From: Bryoerythrophyllum caledonicum
Lineage: Eukaryota; Streptophyta; Bryopsida; Pottiales; Pottiaceae
Assembly: GCA_963971425.1 (NCBI GenBank)
Contig: OZ020523.1
Span: 22,301,105-22,365,104 of the forward strand
DNA: 64,000 nt
Direction of reading: 5' to 3'
Positions 10,764-23,250 of the stretch are shown piece by piece. Made by a program: the position numbers and the translations under genes. The notes under the pieces are model-generated. The model saw only the letters and a list, made by a program, of their open reading frames with translations, was not told where the DNA came from and searched no databases. How positions within the stretch are numbered: position 1 is the first letter of the stretch; each line of letters opens with the position of its first letter.

Positions 10764-13700
10764 GGGGTTTACTTTGACGTTATGACGTGTCGTGCAGTGG
10801 GCTCTGAAAAGGTTTATTCAAGTTTGGATGGTGTCAAAATATATGAGTTCCCTTTGGAATTTTTGATGTAGATTTGCATTAGTAGATGCTTGGTGGAAGT
10901 ACACTGTTTTTCTTTCAAATTTGGCTTTGAAGGAAAATAATTTGCCATCTAGAGCAGTTTTTGGAAAGGGTTATTATGACGGTTGTGATTCTATATAGTG
11001 GTGAATATTTCTACTTTGAAGGTCAACAAGGCATTTTTTTAAGGTGGGCATCAGTGATTTAAAGTTAGTAGCAAGCCTCATTGTCTTATTGGAAAACCTG
11101 TAGAAAATAATGTCTTTACTTCATTAATTTATTGTTCTTCTAATAGTAGAGGGCATATAGATGTCATCCACCATTCGAATTTAATATCTAATGATCATTT
11201 TTTATTTTAAAAACTGAAATAGGTTTCAAAGTTAATGACTACTTTCTATATTCCTAGTCTTTGCAAAGTCCATTTCCCTTTTACCAAACACTTCCATTTC
11301 TTGTAAATTATGGCATGCAATGACGTAACACAAGTTTGAACCTAGATCCATAAAACTCATGCAATGTGTCATAAAATATGCCGTTATCTTGAGTCAAAGT
11401 ATTCTGACCTTGTCTTTGCACGGAAGAAAAAAACTGTATTTTTATCTTTTCAATGTCATCTTGTAGCACTCAACTTGAAGATCCCAAGGCAAGAAAATCC
11501 AAGTTTTGTTTCCCATTGGAACATGGAGGCAATTTATTGTACCAAAATGTGTAAACAAAACAAACAGCACTATCTCAAACTTGTTGCCATGCTCCATCCA
11601 GTCCAACAGGGAGGCAATTTATTGCAACAGAATGTGTAAGTGGGTGTGTGAAATGGGATCATTTTCTTTTCGTGGCAAGGTAAAGGGCAAATAGAAATGA
11701 TAAAGGAACATGTTGGGAAGTTGCCTGGTTTGCAAAGAATGTGAGTCAGCCGAGAACAATCCGAGAGTCATCACAACACAACTCATGGTATGATGGGAAG
11801 CCAAAAATTGTTATGACCCATGTTCCTACTGGACAAGAGAGCGTTTTTTTATGAATAGTGGGAAAAATGGTTTGGGGAGAATTTGGGCTTAATCCCTAAA
11901 GGACCAAGTGTCACAAAATGGCAAATTGAAGGTTTGGTCAGGTTTCTTTGGTGTCAATTTCTCATTGGTGGTCTTGTCTCAAAAGTCAAACAAGGGTGGG
12001 TCGATTTTGGGTCATGCATGTGTTGATTATCCATGGCATGTCTTCTCTCTTGTACTCACTACCACTTATTGGCATTGGGCAAAGGAGGGCACCATATCTC
12101 ACCTACTAAACAGTACAATTATGGGCTCTAATGGATTTTGAGCTTCTAAATTCCATATCAATTTGCCACCTTTGAGATTAAATTTGAAATTTTTTTGTTG
12201 AGTTTCATTCCTAATTCCGCATCTTTCTACATAATTTGTTTTACATACAATGTCATTAGAGACCTCAACTAGCTTAAGTGATCAGAATTGGGTACTTCCA
12301 CCTTAAATGTCAGATCGTAGGAGGTAGATTCTTCTCACATATTGTTTGAGTGCAAAATTTGATCGGAGTTTGTTTTCATTTGATTCTTAAGAGCTTCTCT
12401 TTTCACCACCTATGTGTGGTGCAATCCGCTCATTAAGGCCCTCTTACCTTGAAGTATGATATCACTGGCAGCACATATTGTACCCTAGGGTCAAATTCTG
12501 CACTATTGTGCCGAATAATTATTTACTTCTAAAAATAGAGGTTGGATAAAGTTCCAAAATAGTATATTCTTCAAAATACTTTTTTCACCGTGTTAAAATT
12601 TTGATGTACGTAAAGTAAATTTCCCAAAAAATCCGGCAGCTATTTCTAGAATTATTCAAAGCCGAATCTCACTCTGGAGTACGGTATGCCTCTGATCGAC
12701 TTCATCAGGATGGAGCTGGTTGGAAGGTAAGTACTTGTAAGTCCCTCTTCAATTCCATGACTATGAATGTCACTTGACTACCTTGGGAGATGTGCTCATT
12801 CATTAACCCCTACAGGACCATTTCTCCTTGGGGAGGCGTTTTTGAATTTTGAACAAGTTCCTAAAACTCAAAAAAATATCCTTTTTCAACTGAAGTTTTT
12901 ATACTAGATTGTCCCCGATAAGAGCTTGTGGAGAATTTTTATTTTTATTTTCTCAATTCATGGTGTAAAAGTTAATACTCTTCAAAGTAAAAAATGAGGA
13001 CGCCACGCAGCTCCAAATTTATTGCTAGAAGTTTCAATTGACATTGAGATTTTTCATACACATAGAGAATATTACTTTCTTCGAAAATGTCAAAAAAAAT
13101 TCTTGTCTTTAGTGTAAAATAACATTTTAACCCAAGTCAAATATTTTCACACGTTGTCAGGCAAAGGGGGGGGGATTTACACTTCAAATCTTATAATCTT
13201 CATATCCGTATGGTGGATGCAATCAAAACAATATGGCACGTTTATATAGAAGTATGTTTAAAGATATTACGGTTAAAAGTCCAAAGTTCTACTTTAAAAT
13301 CTAAATTTCAAGCCTCTTTATAACAGTGGCAATTTTGGAGCAAAATTGGCCGTGGTCCTTTAGGGATTAAGAATTGTTTTGTAGTTGGACCTATGGATCC
13401 TATAGAGAAAGGGGAACATACGAGAAGATTGGAAAATCAACGGTTGCTCTTTGCAGCCTCTCGGAAAAGGGAGTGACAAATTGTCGTGATAAAGTGACAT
13501 GGTTCTAGAATAGTGGTAGAAGTACAAATTGAAAGCATGTGGAACAAAGAGAGGAACATAAGGATTCAAGATCTACTTTGCAATAATCTTAGTAAACTTC
13601 AACCGTTTGGATTGTAAGGTACATCACTTGGAAGGGTGCAAATTACTATGTTTTCTACTTCTTCTGCAAATAAAGTGAACATAATTTCACTCAAAAGAAA

Positions 13701-14628
13701 TTCATGATTTTTACTATATATTGCATACTACTTGTTAGAGGTTATGTTTCACCTAATCTTGGGACTTTCCATGCCAAATTCACAAGTATTGGAGGGGCTA
13801 AGGATAAAGGAACTGGTCTTGCAATATGAAACACAATCATTTCCTAAGCATTGCAATTTGAATTTGCACTAAAGTAGAGGATTAGTGGATCTAAAATCTA
13901 AAAGGTAGATGAAATCATCATCTTGTATTTTATTGAGAAACATTTCTTTTGATTCTATGCAATTTTAGGCAACAATAATTAAGGTTGCAACAAAACTTTA
14001 ATCATTGTTTCATGCCTCAAATAAATGAACTATTCAACTCCAATGTAGTACAATTGAGGTATATGGTATCTCGCACAACAACCTTAGAGTCAAGCATTAG
14101 GTGTTCAAACTACAACAACTTATTTTCAAAAAATCCAATGAAAAAGAAAAAGAAAACATCTCTACAATGAGAACTCATATATCTAAATTTAGTTATATAC
14201 CCAAAGAGAGTCCTGCAAAATATCAATTTTGAGAACTTGCCCAAACTTGAAGTGTACCTTGTGGGTACAAATAGTCTCATAGGGATTAGGTCAAATTGTG
14301 GCATCATACATTTTTCACATTCAATTATAAGGAAAAAATTATCACAACTCTTGGTTTTACAAAATCATGTATGAGGCACCACAACCACAAACACCAAAGG
14401 GACAGCTGCAATTTGATATTTGCATTGGAGTTTGAGCAGATTTCATTCAATAAAGTGGTACGAAAACAACCAAACAGTGGTCAAAGTCCACCAAAGTGCC
14501 ATCTCGAACAGTCAATAAGAGCTTAAGAAAAGGAACCAGCACCACTTTTAGAGGCTTTGGAAATAAATTTTTTTAGAATACAATGACATATCCCTAGCGC
14601 AAATTTAAAGACAAGTTTGACTTAGCCA
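10764..14628. other. Spacer between the inverted-repeat arms (3,865 bp)
   Basis: Unique relative to the arms. It holds further dispersed repeats: 11200-11480 resembles 36890-37150, 12530-12680 resembles 55140-55330, a TTAA element end (TTAATCCCTAAAGGACC) lies at 11889, and a complete TTAA element lies at 12803-13370. Open frames are short, AT-rich and unrecognised. I see no gene. Confidence 0.6.
12803..13370. mobile_element. TTAA-flanked non-autonomous element (568 bp)
   Basis: Left end TTAACCCCTACAGGACCA and right end TGGTCCTTTAGGGATTAA are inverted copies with two mismatches, TTAA being outermost on both sides. The interior (about 13000-13160) is related to the dispersed repeat in the arms. 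There is no coding capacity. Confidence 0.75.
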
Positions 14629-17600
14629 CAAATCACCTTGCAAATTTCACACCAAAAGCACTTCAAAACTGCTGACTCTATTGCAATGAGTAACTAAGGA
14701 AACAAAAACGTTTATTTCTAGTTCAAAACTGTAGGTTCTCAATTAAGACCCATTGAGTAACATACTCACAAGATTCCATCAACTTTGACCGTACTAATTG
14801 AAAGATTATAGTGTTTGAAGTTGAGAAAGTGGTCTATTTTCATCCTTGCATTGAGTGGATTGGCAAACTTTGACTTCACTTGGTGTCATGTTTTTGCACT
14901 ACTCATGGCCTAAATTCATTACCATCATGTTAAGCACGATATTAGTTCCTTGTACACCAATTTTTAGAGATAGAAAAGGGATGTTGCATATTTTGTAAAA
15001 ATTGTACAAGGAGAGGAGGTTCAAAAGTGCCAATTCACGTTTTGTTTTCTTGTGAATCTAATATGTGTTAGAATGATAATCCAAATGGTTAATAAGAAGG
15101 TAGCCACGATAAGTTGTTTTGGAAAAAATGAGAAGTTGAAAAAATGAAGATCTCTAAGTTTAATGTGGACAAGAAGAAGTTTCTTTGGTCCCTTGCCCAA
15201 CAAAATGTGACGATGTGTGAAAATGTTTGACTTGGGTTGATATGCTATTTTTCACCACAGATAAGAATTTTTTTGACAATATGAAAGGAAATTATATCAC
15301 TTTCTAGTGTTGAAAACCTCACATTGAATACAGTGTCCTAGTGAAAGTTTTTGGAGTTGCCCGACTTGCCCGCACTTGGGAAGTTTTTATTTGAGATGGC
15401 ACGACTTTTTTTTCATAGCTCCAATGAGAATAAAAAGTAGATTCCCATGCACCTCTTGTCTTCTTGCATCTTTGTAAAAAAATTCAAGAATCTTTTATAT
15501 AAGCTGCAACTATGGGAACGTGCCCGAGATTTGCAGAAACCCACCTTAAGACTTTTTTCATTTAGGGATGGAGGACCATGAAGTTTGTCCCAAAGAAAAT
15601 CAAATCTTCTATGTGCTCTCACATTAGTAAAATTAAATTCAGTCATTTTGTTATCGACTTGATATCAAAAAGACCAACAATCTCATAACGCATGCATTAT
15701 TCATATATTTAACTAGCAATAAGTTAATGTTATTTGTGCACTTATTATTATGATATTAGGTGGACAAAATGTCTAGTCAACATTGATTTGATGCTATCTT
15801 GATACTTTGTTATTATTTGGAGCATGTTATGTTGAAGTAATTCTAATATAATTTTCATGTCATTCTCACTACTATCTATGTCATGTCATATTTGTTTTAT
15901 GTTAATGTCATTCCAACTCATGTCGATTTATGTCATTTCGATGAAATTTTATGCCATTGCAACGTGAATGTTACATCATTAGAATATGTGTTTTGTCACA
16001 TGTTATGGTGATGCAATTTTGACGTCAATTCAACTTGAAATTCACTTTTGTCAACCATTTCTTTTATGTAAACTAACTGCCATTAAAACATGTGTTATTT
16101 TCATGTCAAACAAATACTTAACTACTATACTGTAACAAAAAATTGAAAAGAAGAGTTTTCAATTAAAAAAGAGGTATGAGATAGGATCTGACTTGAAAAT
16201 ATAAACTGTCATCTTAAGAAAAAAAAGAAAAAAAAGATTAAACAATGACATCTTGAGTCATATGGATATAGTGACCAAGGTGGGATCCACCAAATAATAA
16301 CTACAAGCATGGACTCATATATTCAATAAGAAAGACCACTCAAGATATTGTAATATAAGTGAACGGTGGGCCCCACATACTCTTTATATCTATTAGATTT
16401 TCACACACCAATAATCATGCATTGTTGGAATTTTGATCCACAAAACATCCATGTGGTGGGACCCACCATAGCATACTTCACCTTTGCTCCAAAGTTATCA
16501 AATATTCCATTTGGATATAAGTTATAATGATACGAAGTTATGGGAAAACTAAGTTATGATGAACTTTGTGTGGGACCCACATATGGAAGAACTTGTTGTC
16601 ATGATGAAATATCTTGATTCTACTTCTATTATCTATTTTTGAACTTCTAATATTGACTCAAATTAGTACAATGTTCAAATGATGGATTATAGGATTTTAT
16701 AAAGTGCTTTGTAGTGTTAAATTTGTAATCTTTTAATTAACTCCAAGCTACATAAAAAGGTTGGTTCGGGAAAAGGTCTTTTCATTTAGCGTTTTTAGTG
16801 TAATTAATGGCCACTTGTAGATTACAAAGAAAATAATTTCTTAATACACAAAGTACTCTTTCAAAGAAACCCAAAGCTATTCTATAAGTTATCTAGATCT
16901 CACTCTTATCATATCCCATTTTTGTAATGGCTATGGGGTAATTCAATTTGACAGTATCAAGAGGTATCACCCTTAGGCGGTTATAGCCTCGTCAAATAGA
17001 CAGTGCTTTGGTCCAATAGACAAGATTCAGTATCATTATGCTTTTAAATTCATATAACTTATAATATATATATGAATCAAAATCTATTCAAAGCATTCAC
17101 ATAAAGATATCTACTTATCTCAAGCAATATTTGTTCCTTTCTTCTGCTACATCTTCCTCGTTTCTTTTTCAAGTTCCTATTTCATATTAATAATAATACC
17201 ATGGATTTACATATATATTTCTTTCTCATATCATTCTCTCTTAATTGTAAACACCGTTTATGGACTTACAAGAAGAAACAAAACTAAGTTATTACAACGA
17301 CAAGAATTAACACTTAAATGAGGGAGATCAATCCTCAAAGAATCTCTCATCAATCATACATTAGTCCAATTTCTTAATTTTATATCCAGTCCTTCAAATA
17401 GATTTCCAATAAATTAGTTAGACCTACTAATCTACAGAATCCAATTGATTTCTATTTCACAATTATACAATGATGTCACTTAACTAAGACTCCTCTTCCT
17501 AGGATCATCTTATACTCTTTTCAAGGCCATGCTCACCACCATGCCTTTTAATGATGCATCTAAAAATGCCATCATTCTAATTTAATTTTATAATTCAAAT

Positions 17601-20392
17601 TGTTCTACCGTGCACAGTGAATAATTTGCTAACAGGGAAAATGCATTGCTCAGTTTACCTCATTATACAACTGACTCAACTACAATTTAATTCCCAAAAA
17701 TAACTCTCACTCCCATCTGTGACACTTTACTTTGACATGTGTTGTGCTCCAGTTAACAATGTCGATTTGACAGTTTCCCTTCTATTCACTCCACATTCAT
17801 GTGCCACCATGGTTTTCCATCACATCTTCGGTCTACTTGACTTGAATCACGTTCACTTTACTGCAACCAACTTTACCTCACATGACTTACTCTAATTGAC
17901 AGTACTTTACTCAATCTGGTGACATTCCTTTAACTCAACACGTTGATAATGGATATTATTTTTATTACTATTTTTGCGAAGCACAATTCATCACACTTGA
18001 TTTGAACATCAACCAGACTTGTAATAATCCAGCATACTCTAAATACTATCATTCAAAATTATCATCAAGGACTCACACACTAAAAATATGAAAAATGCAA
18101 TGTTGTGTGGTGCTCTTCTTTCTTCACAGCCTTTACTTATCCCTGGTTGAGAGGTTTAGTTGACACCGCTTCAAATCTGGATCTCAAAAGTCACAGCCGC
18201 CATATAGCTACATATAAACTACCCAAATCTTAACCGTTTGTATAACTAAACACCTTTTCAAATCTCCTAGCCGCCATAGGTTACTTTATTAGTTTATTTC
18301 TAAAACAACTTAACTTGAAGCCCTATTTACACTGTCAATTTGAAAAAAGGTTTACTTTAAAAATTTTAATGTTCACATGTTTGTTAGAAAATATTACTAA
18401 ATATGGATTCAATTTGGAAGTATTTAAGGATCCAAGCGAACCTCGAGGATTCATTTGGTAGAAGAGTGTTTTGCTTCATAGGATTTCCGCATAGACTTGA
18501 AGGTCGTTTTGTTTTTTTTTGAAGCGGTGGATGAAACGATGCGGTGGTTGATTGGTGTCCCGCGATCTTTGGGTTTTTTTTATCAAGACATGTGCAAGGT
18601 ATGTGAGCTTTCAAAGTTGTTACGTAATTCCTTTGCGTAGAGGAAGAGGGGTCGAGGCCTCTACCCCTCCCTTGTGTTGCATGGCAAGAGAGGTCGAGGG
18701 CCTCGACCCCCTCCCTTTGTTGCATTGAGTTTTCTTAACACCTAGAGTTTCTTGACGAACTCACACCAAAACCGCCTAAACAATGTAGACTATGTTGTAG
18801 GGTGTAAAGGAGAAAATCTTGGTTTTTTTTTCAAGTTTTGACCGTAGGATCTTGAACACGTCTCAGTCATTAACATGCCCACAAAATTTCACAAATTTTG
18901 ACCGTACGGATAGGAAGATTATAGTGTTTGAAATGTAGGAAGAATGTCATTTTCTTTACTCCTTTGAGAGGTTCAACTGACTTTGACATCACTTGATGTG
19001 AAGTTTTTGCACTACAAAATATGTTAATCTATTACAATCATGTTGAACATGCAATCAACTCCTTGTTCACAAAATTTTAGAAGTTGGAGAGAGTTGTAGC
19101 ATTTTCAAAAAAATTGTGCAAGGAGTGGAGGTTCAAAAACTATCAATTCACGTTTTATTTTTTTGTGAACCTAATATGTTCTAGAATGAGAATCCGAATG
19201 GTCAATGGAAAGGTTTACACCACACAATTCCGTGGGGAAAATAAAAAAGTAAAAATATGAAGATCACTAAGTGTTATGTGGAAAAGAAGAAGATTTTTTG
19301 GTACTTAGCCCGACAATGTGCGACAATGTGTGAAAATGTATGACTTGGATTTATATGCTATTTCTCACTAAAGACAAGAGATTTTTCTCGACAATATGAA
19401 AGGAAATAATATTATTTGTCGTTGTTGAAAATATCACCTTCAATAGAGTGTCTTAGCAAAAGTTTTTGGAGTTGCCCGACGGGCCCGCTCTCCCCATTTG
19501 AACTTCAAAACCGTATAACTTTTTCATTAAATGTCGGATTGAGGAAAAACTTGGACTCACACAAAGCTTTTAGTAATGTCCATCCACAATATTTGTTTTG
19601 AAAAAGAATGCTAAAGATTGACACAAGAGGAACCTGCCCGGTCGTTCAAGGTAAATCTTGGTAATTTAGGGGTCAAGGGTAGTCCCACAACAAATTAGCC
19701 AAGTCATGTGGGAGGCACGATGATGGGAGAAAGCAATTCCTTGTCAATTGCAGAGTGTGTTCTTTGTGCTGGAAGGGTTCTATCAACTCAACGGGTCAAA
19801 GCGTCAACATCGTCTGAAATGGATGCGGAGCATCGGGTGATGCTATTGGGGTAGACTAAGGAGCATGTGGGTTGTGGCATTATAATGGCAGAAATAAAGC
19901 CGGGTGTGATTTTGGAGGGTGAGACATAGAAAAATAGAGATGAAATTAGTATTTAGAAGGATATAGAAAATGGTATGTAGACGAGAATTTATGCATATTA
20001 TAATTATATATATATGTATATGTATATGGAAATAGAAATCTACGTATCATATATAAGACAGAATCTAGCGATGTTTAGTTCCCGATCGTGGATTTATTTT
20101 AGTTTTATAAAGAGTAGATCAAGTGTAATTTTTTTAGTATTCAATGATATAATATAAAAAATGACATGAAAGTGGTTGCATAAGTTGCAAGATGTATGGT
20201 GAACAATTGAAAAAAGTGATGTTGTGTCTTACCTTAAATAAAACAATGGCTTTTATGTATGTGGTTAACAATGTCCTATATCTCCGCACTCCCCAAAAAA
20301 AAACATTGTTACATTGATTTGGATGAGTGAACCATATGCAGCGAAGGAGTGAAGTAAAATTGACCAAGTGCATATTTAGCTAATTCCATGTT
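14629..20392 (-). repeat. Right arm of giant inverted repeat (5,764 bp)
   Basis: Reverse complement of 5001-10763, with one extra base in an A run (14997-15001). It starts after the unique sequence ending GACTTAGCCA and ends with TAGCTAATTCCATGTT at 20392. It mirrors every open frame of the left arm, for example 9747-9980 with 15413-15646, 10190-10372 with 15021-15203, and 6668-7009 with 18384-18725. It has no recognised gene. Confidence 0.95.
16280..16580. promoter_or_regulatory. Cluster of four TCP-type palindromes (right arm)
   Basis: Mirror of the left-arm cluster, at 16280-16290, 16366-16376, 16456-16466 and 16570-16580. The sites are palindromic and so unchanged by inversion; the order is reversed. 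Confidence 0.5.
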
Positions 20393-22351
20393 ACACGATA
20401 TGGTTAAGAGCATCGTCAACAGTCATAGCAACGGTCATCGCTATGGAAAATATTGCGTCAATGTTTGAAGAGTAGAAAACATCTCCTCACCAACAACGCT
20501 CCAAAATTCTAAAAGTGTCATGCATTCCTCTAAAGGTAATATTAAATGCCATAGGGAAGGCACATAATGTGTGTTCTTTTGCCTCACTTTATCTTGGTCA
20601 AAGTAATCTAGGCTAAATGTCCTCAAATCTTGATGACGTGGCCATGCTCTACAGAAAAGTATAACATGGCTTATAGAACATGTCCAACCCTTTATGCCCA
20701 TGAACCTTGTCGTATTATCTATATTCTTTGAAAAAAATTGACAGGCTTTAGATAAAGTCTTGGATGACACTCTTGTGGAAGCCAAGGTTTTGTGCAAAGG
20801 TCATCATTGTAAGGACAAAAATCCTAGTAAGTTCTCTCAGTTAGATGCTTTAGAGAGACAATGACCTTTGTACTTTGGCCTCAAGTGCCAAGCCTTAAAG
20901 TATAAACTTTGGATAAACATGCATTGTTTTAAGTGTGTTTATTCATATGATAAATATGTCCAAAATTAATAATCTATTGATGGCGCATCTAAGAAATAAT
21001 TGAGTTGTTTCCAAGTTTTGACCTCTAACACAAGTCATTTTATAGCTAAGAATGAACACAAGAACAATGGTTGTATCTTATCAATCTTTTTCATTGATGG
21101 CCAATCAATGGACACAAAAGAAAGGTAACATAATGTTAAAGAATCCTTTCATTATGAGATATAACCTCATACTTCATATCCAATGGTTTTGTGCCATCTA
21201 TGCATTTATGAATTCCATTGACGTATTGTTTCTATCAGGGCCCTTGTCTTTCCTTTCTCTTTTCTAGTTTGTTCTCCCATTATTTTAGTTTGGGCCTAAA
21301 TACAAGTTACAACTCATACAAAATGTTCAATTAAAAAGTCTTCAATTTGTGTCAAAAATGAAAAGTAAACAAAAACATTAGGGACATGTATTCATGCCAA
21401 ATGTGATAAAGTTGTCTCTTAGTTAAGTCATAGCATTGGGGTATGGCTTTGGATAAAATTTTGTGCTCCAATAAAGATATTTAGTGGTTGATTGTGAACC
21501 ATACAACTTGATCTATAAATGCTATAGAGTTTTACCCTTTCTAAATATCTTCACCAACTATGCTTACAATGATTACCTTTTTGAATAGTATAGATAGTTG
21601 TGCTCTTAGTAAAATCTTCATCAAAAGTAATAATTTACAGCATATTCAAATAAGTTCATGTGGTTACTCTTAATATCATAATTAGTGTAGAGGTAATAAC
21701 TCAGCTTGATATAACATATTTGACGGACGTCTGTTGTTGCTGTTCATTTCCAAGCCATGAAAAACCTCTTTATTAGACAAATACCGTAACCAACAAGTTG
21801 CTAGTATTGTTTCTTCAAGCTTCTCAAACCAAAAGAAAGAAGACAAAAAGAAAATAAAGAAAAGGTAAGAGTGATTAACCCTTAAAAGTTAGAACAAGTC
21901 CCTGGTGGCCACAATATTCTACATGAATGGTGTCATACTTGAACACTATAAGGTATAGATATTGAATCTCTCCAACTTAACTCTCCAACTGATTTTTATA
22001 GCCTAAACAATGACATAGTTTGAGTATTATAGTTCTAGTCCCCCTAAAGTTCCAAAAAAAATCACATCCAAAATACGAACCAAAATCCCATCCAATTCCT
22101 ACTCGCCAAATGTCACTTTTTAATTCCTGTATTCCATTTTCAAAAGATAAGGACCACTGCGTGGTTATGTTGGAACACTTAAACTTAGGGATTATGGAAT
22201 AAGAATTGTAATCACCCAAGAAAATTTCGAGAAGACCATGAAACTGTCACCTAAACTCCTGAAATTACAGTCCTCTAATGTGACATGAATCCATGAATCT
22301 GTCCTTTTGACAATGGAAGATCTTCTCCAAATTCTCTGCTGCATTCATAAC
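20393..22351. other. Intergenic, AT-rich
   Basis: No recognisable gene. An unassigned 118-codon open frame lies on the minus strand at 20441-20797. At 21876-21975 a TTAACCCTTAAAAG start followed by a segment resembling 44430-44520 and 45440-45510 marks a partial copy of a TTAA element. Confidence 0.4.
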
Positions 22352-22487
22352 TAAGGTAAGGGTCTCTTGATCCGACCCTCTTTCTTAAACCGTACCCCTC
22401 TGACATGTACACTGTAGGTACACTGTAGGTACTCTGAGTTTGAGGACGGTTTAAGAAACAAGGTCGGATCAAGAGACCCTTACCTTA
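22352..22487. mobile_element. Short MITE with long TIRs and TA ends (136 bp)
   Basis: The left end TAAGGTAAGGGTCTCTTGAT, continuing CCGACC, is matched by its inverted copy at 22462-22487. With one or two gaps the pairing extends past a second block, TTCTTAAACCGT against ACGGTTTAAGAA, giving arms of about 40 bp. The centre has a direct repeat of CACTGTAGGTA. TA at both edges would fit a Tc1/mariner-type target-site duplication. The transcript would fold into a long hairpin. Confidence 0.75.
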
Positions 22488-22694
22488 TGCAAAAGTGGAT
22501 TTCCCCCAAACATGTAACACCTTGTTATGCGAGCAAATGTCAGCTAATTTGGGTGCAATCAGCGCGTCAAAGCTTGCATCCATTCTAAAGTGTGTCTAAA
22601 GTTCCCAACACCATCAAAGTTTGCAGGTTCTGAAGAAAATTCTTCTATTGGTTTTAGTGATAAGAAGTTATAGAAAACACTCATGAGACATTCA

Positions 22695-23075
22695 CCCATA
22701 GAGGTCAGTGGTGGGGGACCATATATATGGTCACGTATTTTACTCTTAACATACAGAAAACGTACTAAAGTTTAGCAAGACATACACCTCTGGATTGAAA
22801 ATTCCTCAACTAACATGTTTCATTTGGAGGTCATTTCAAAATCTCAACCTTATTATGCTCAAATACGGCACCATACTTGTAGAATATATGACCATTTTAC
22901 AACTTCTCAAGCTTGTAGTAGGTGCAATAATGATTTAAATTTGTCACGTGTCATTAGATCAACTCAACACACACACAAACTTTTGTAGCTATCGCATTCA
23001 TCAATTCTTACACCTTGTATGCCAAATATACAGAAAACATTGTGGTTTTTTGGGGTAATGTATACTACGCTACAT
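22695..23075 (+). mobile_element. Diverged copy of the 41300-41695 TTAA element
   Basis: It runs collinearly with 41300-41695. Shared landmarks are ATATGGTCAC, TTTAGCAAGACATACA, GAGGTCATTTC, GTAGAATATATGACCATTTT and GTAGGTGCAATAATGAT. The TTAA ends are not clearly preserved here. There is no coding capacity. Confidence 0.65.
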
Positions 23076-23250
23076 GTCCCTATGATGTGTTCTATTTGCT
23101 ACTTGGTGGAATTTCACGGAATCTGTACTCTTTACTATTGAGATTCACTGTAAAAGAAAAGAAAAAAGGTGTAAACTATACCACTATGCAGATATTTGTA
23201 CAGATGTAGTCCAGAGGTGGAGACTACTCCGTGAAGATCACATACTTCTC

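Noticed and set aside
5001..20392. Giant inverted repeat as one transposon with 5.8-kb TIRs
   Set aside because: No target-site duplication at the outer edges, no transposase, and the ends do not resemble known TIRs.
20441..20797. 118-codon minus-strand frame next to the right arm
   Set aside because: No recognisable domain or motif and no splice context; left as intergenic.
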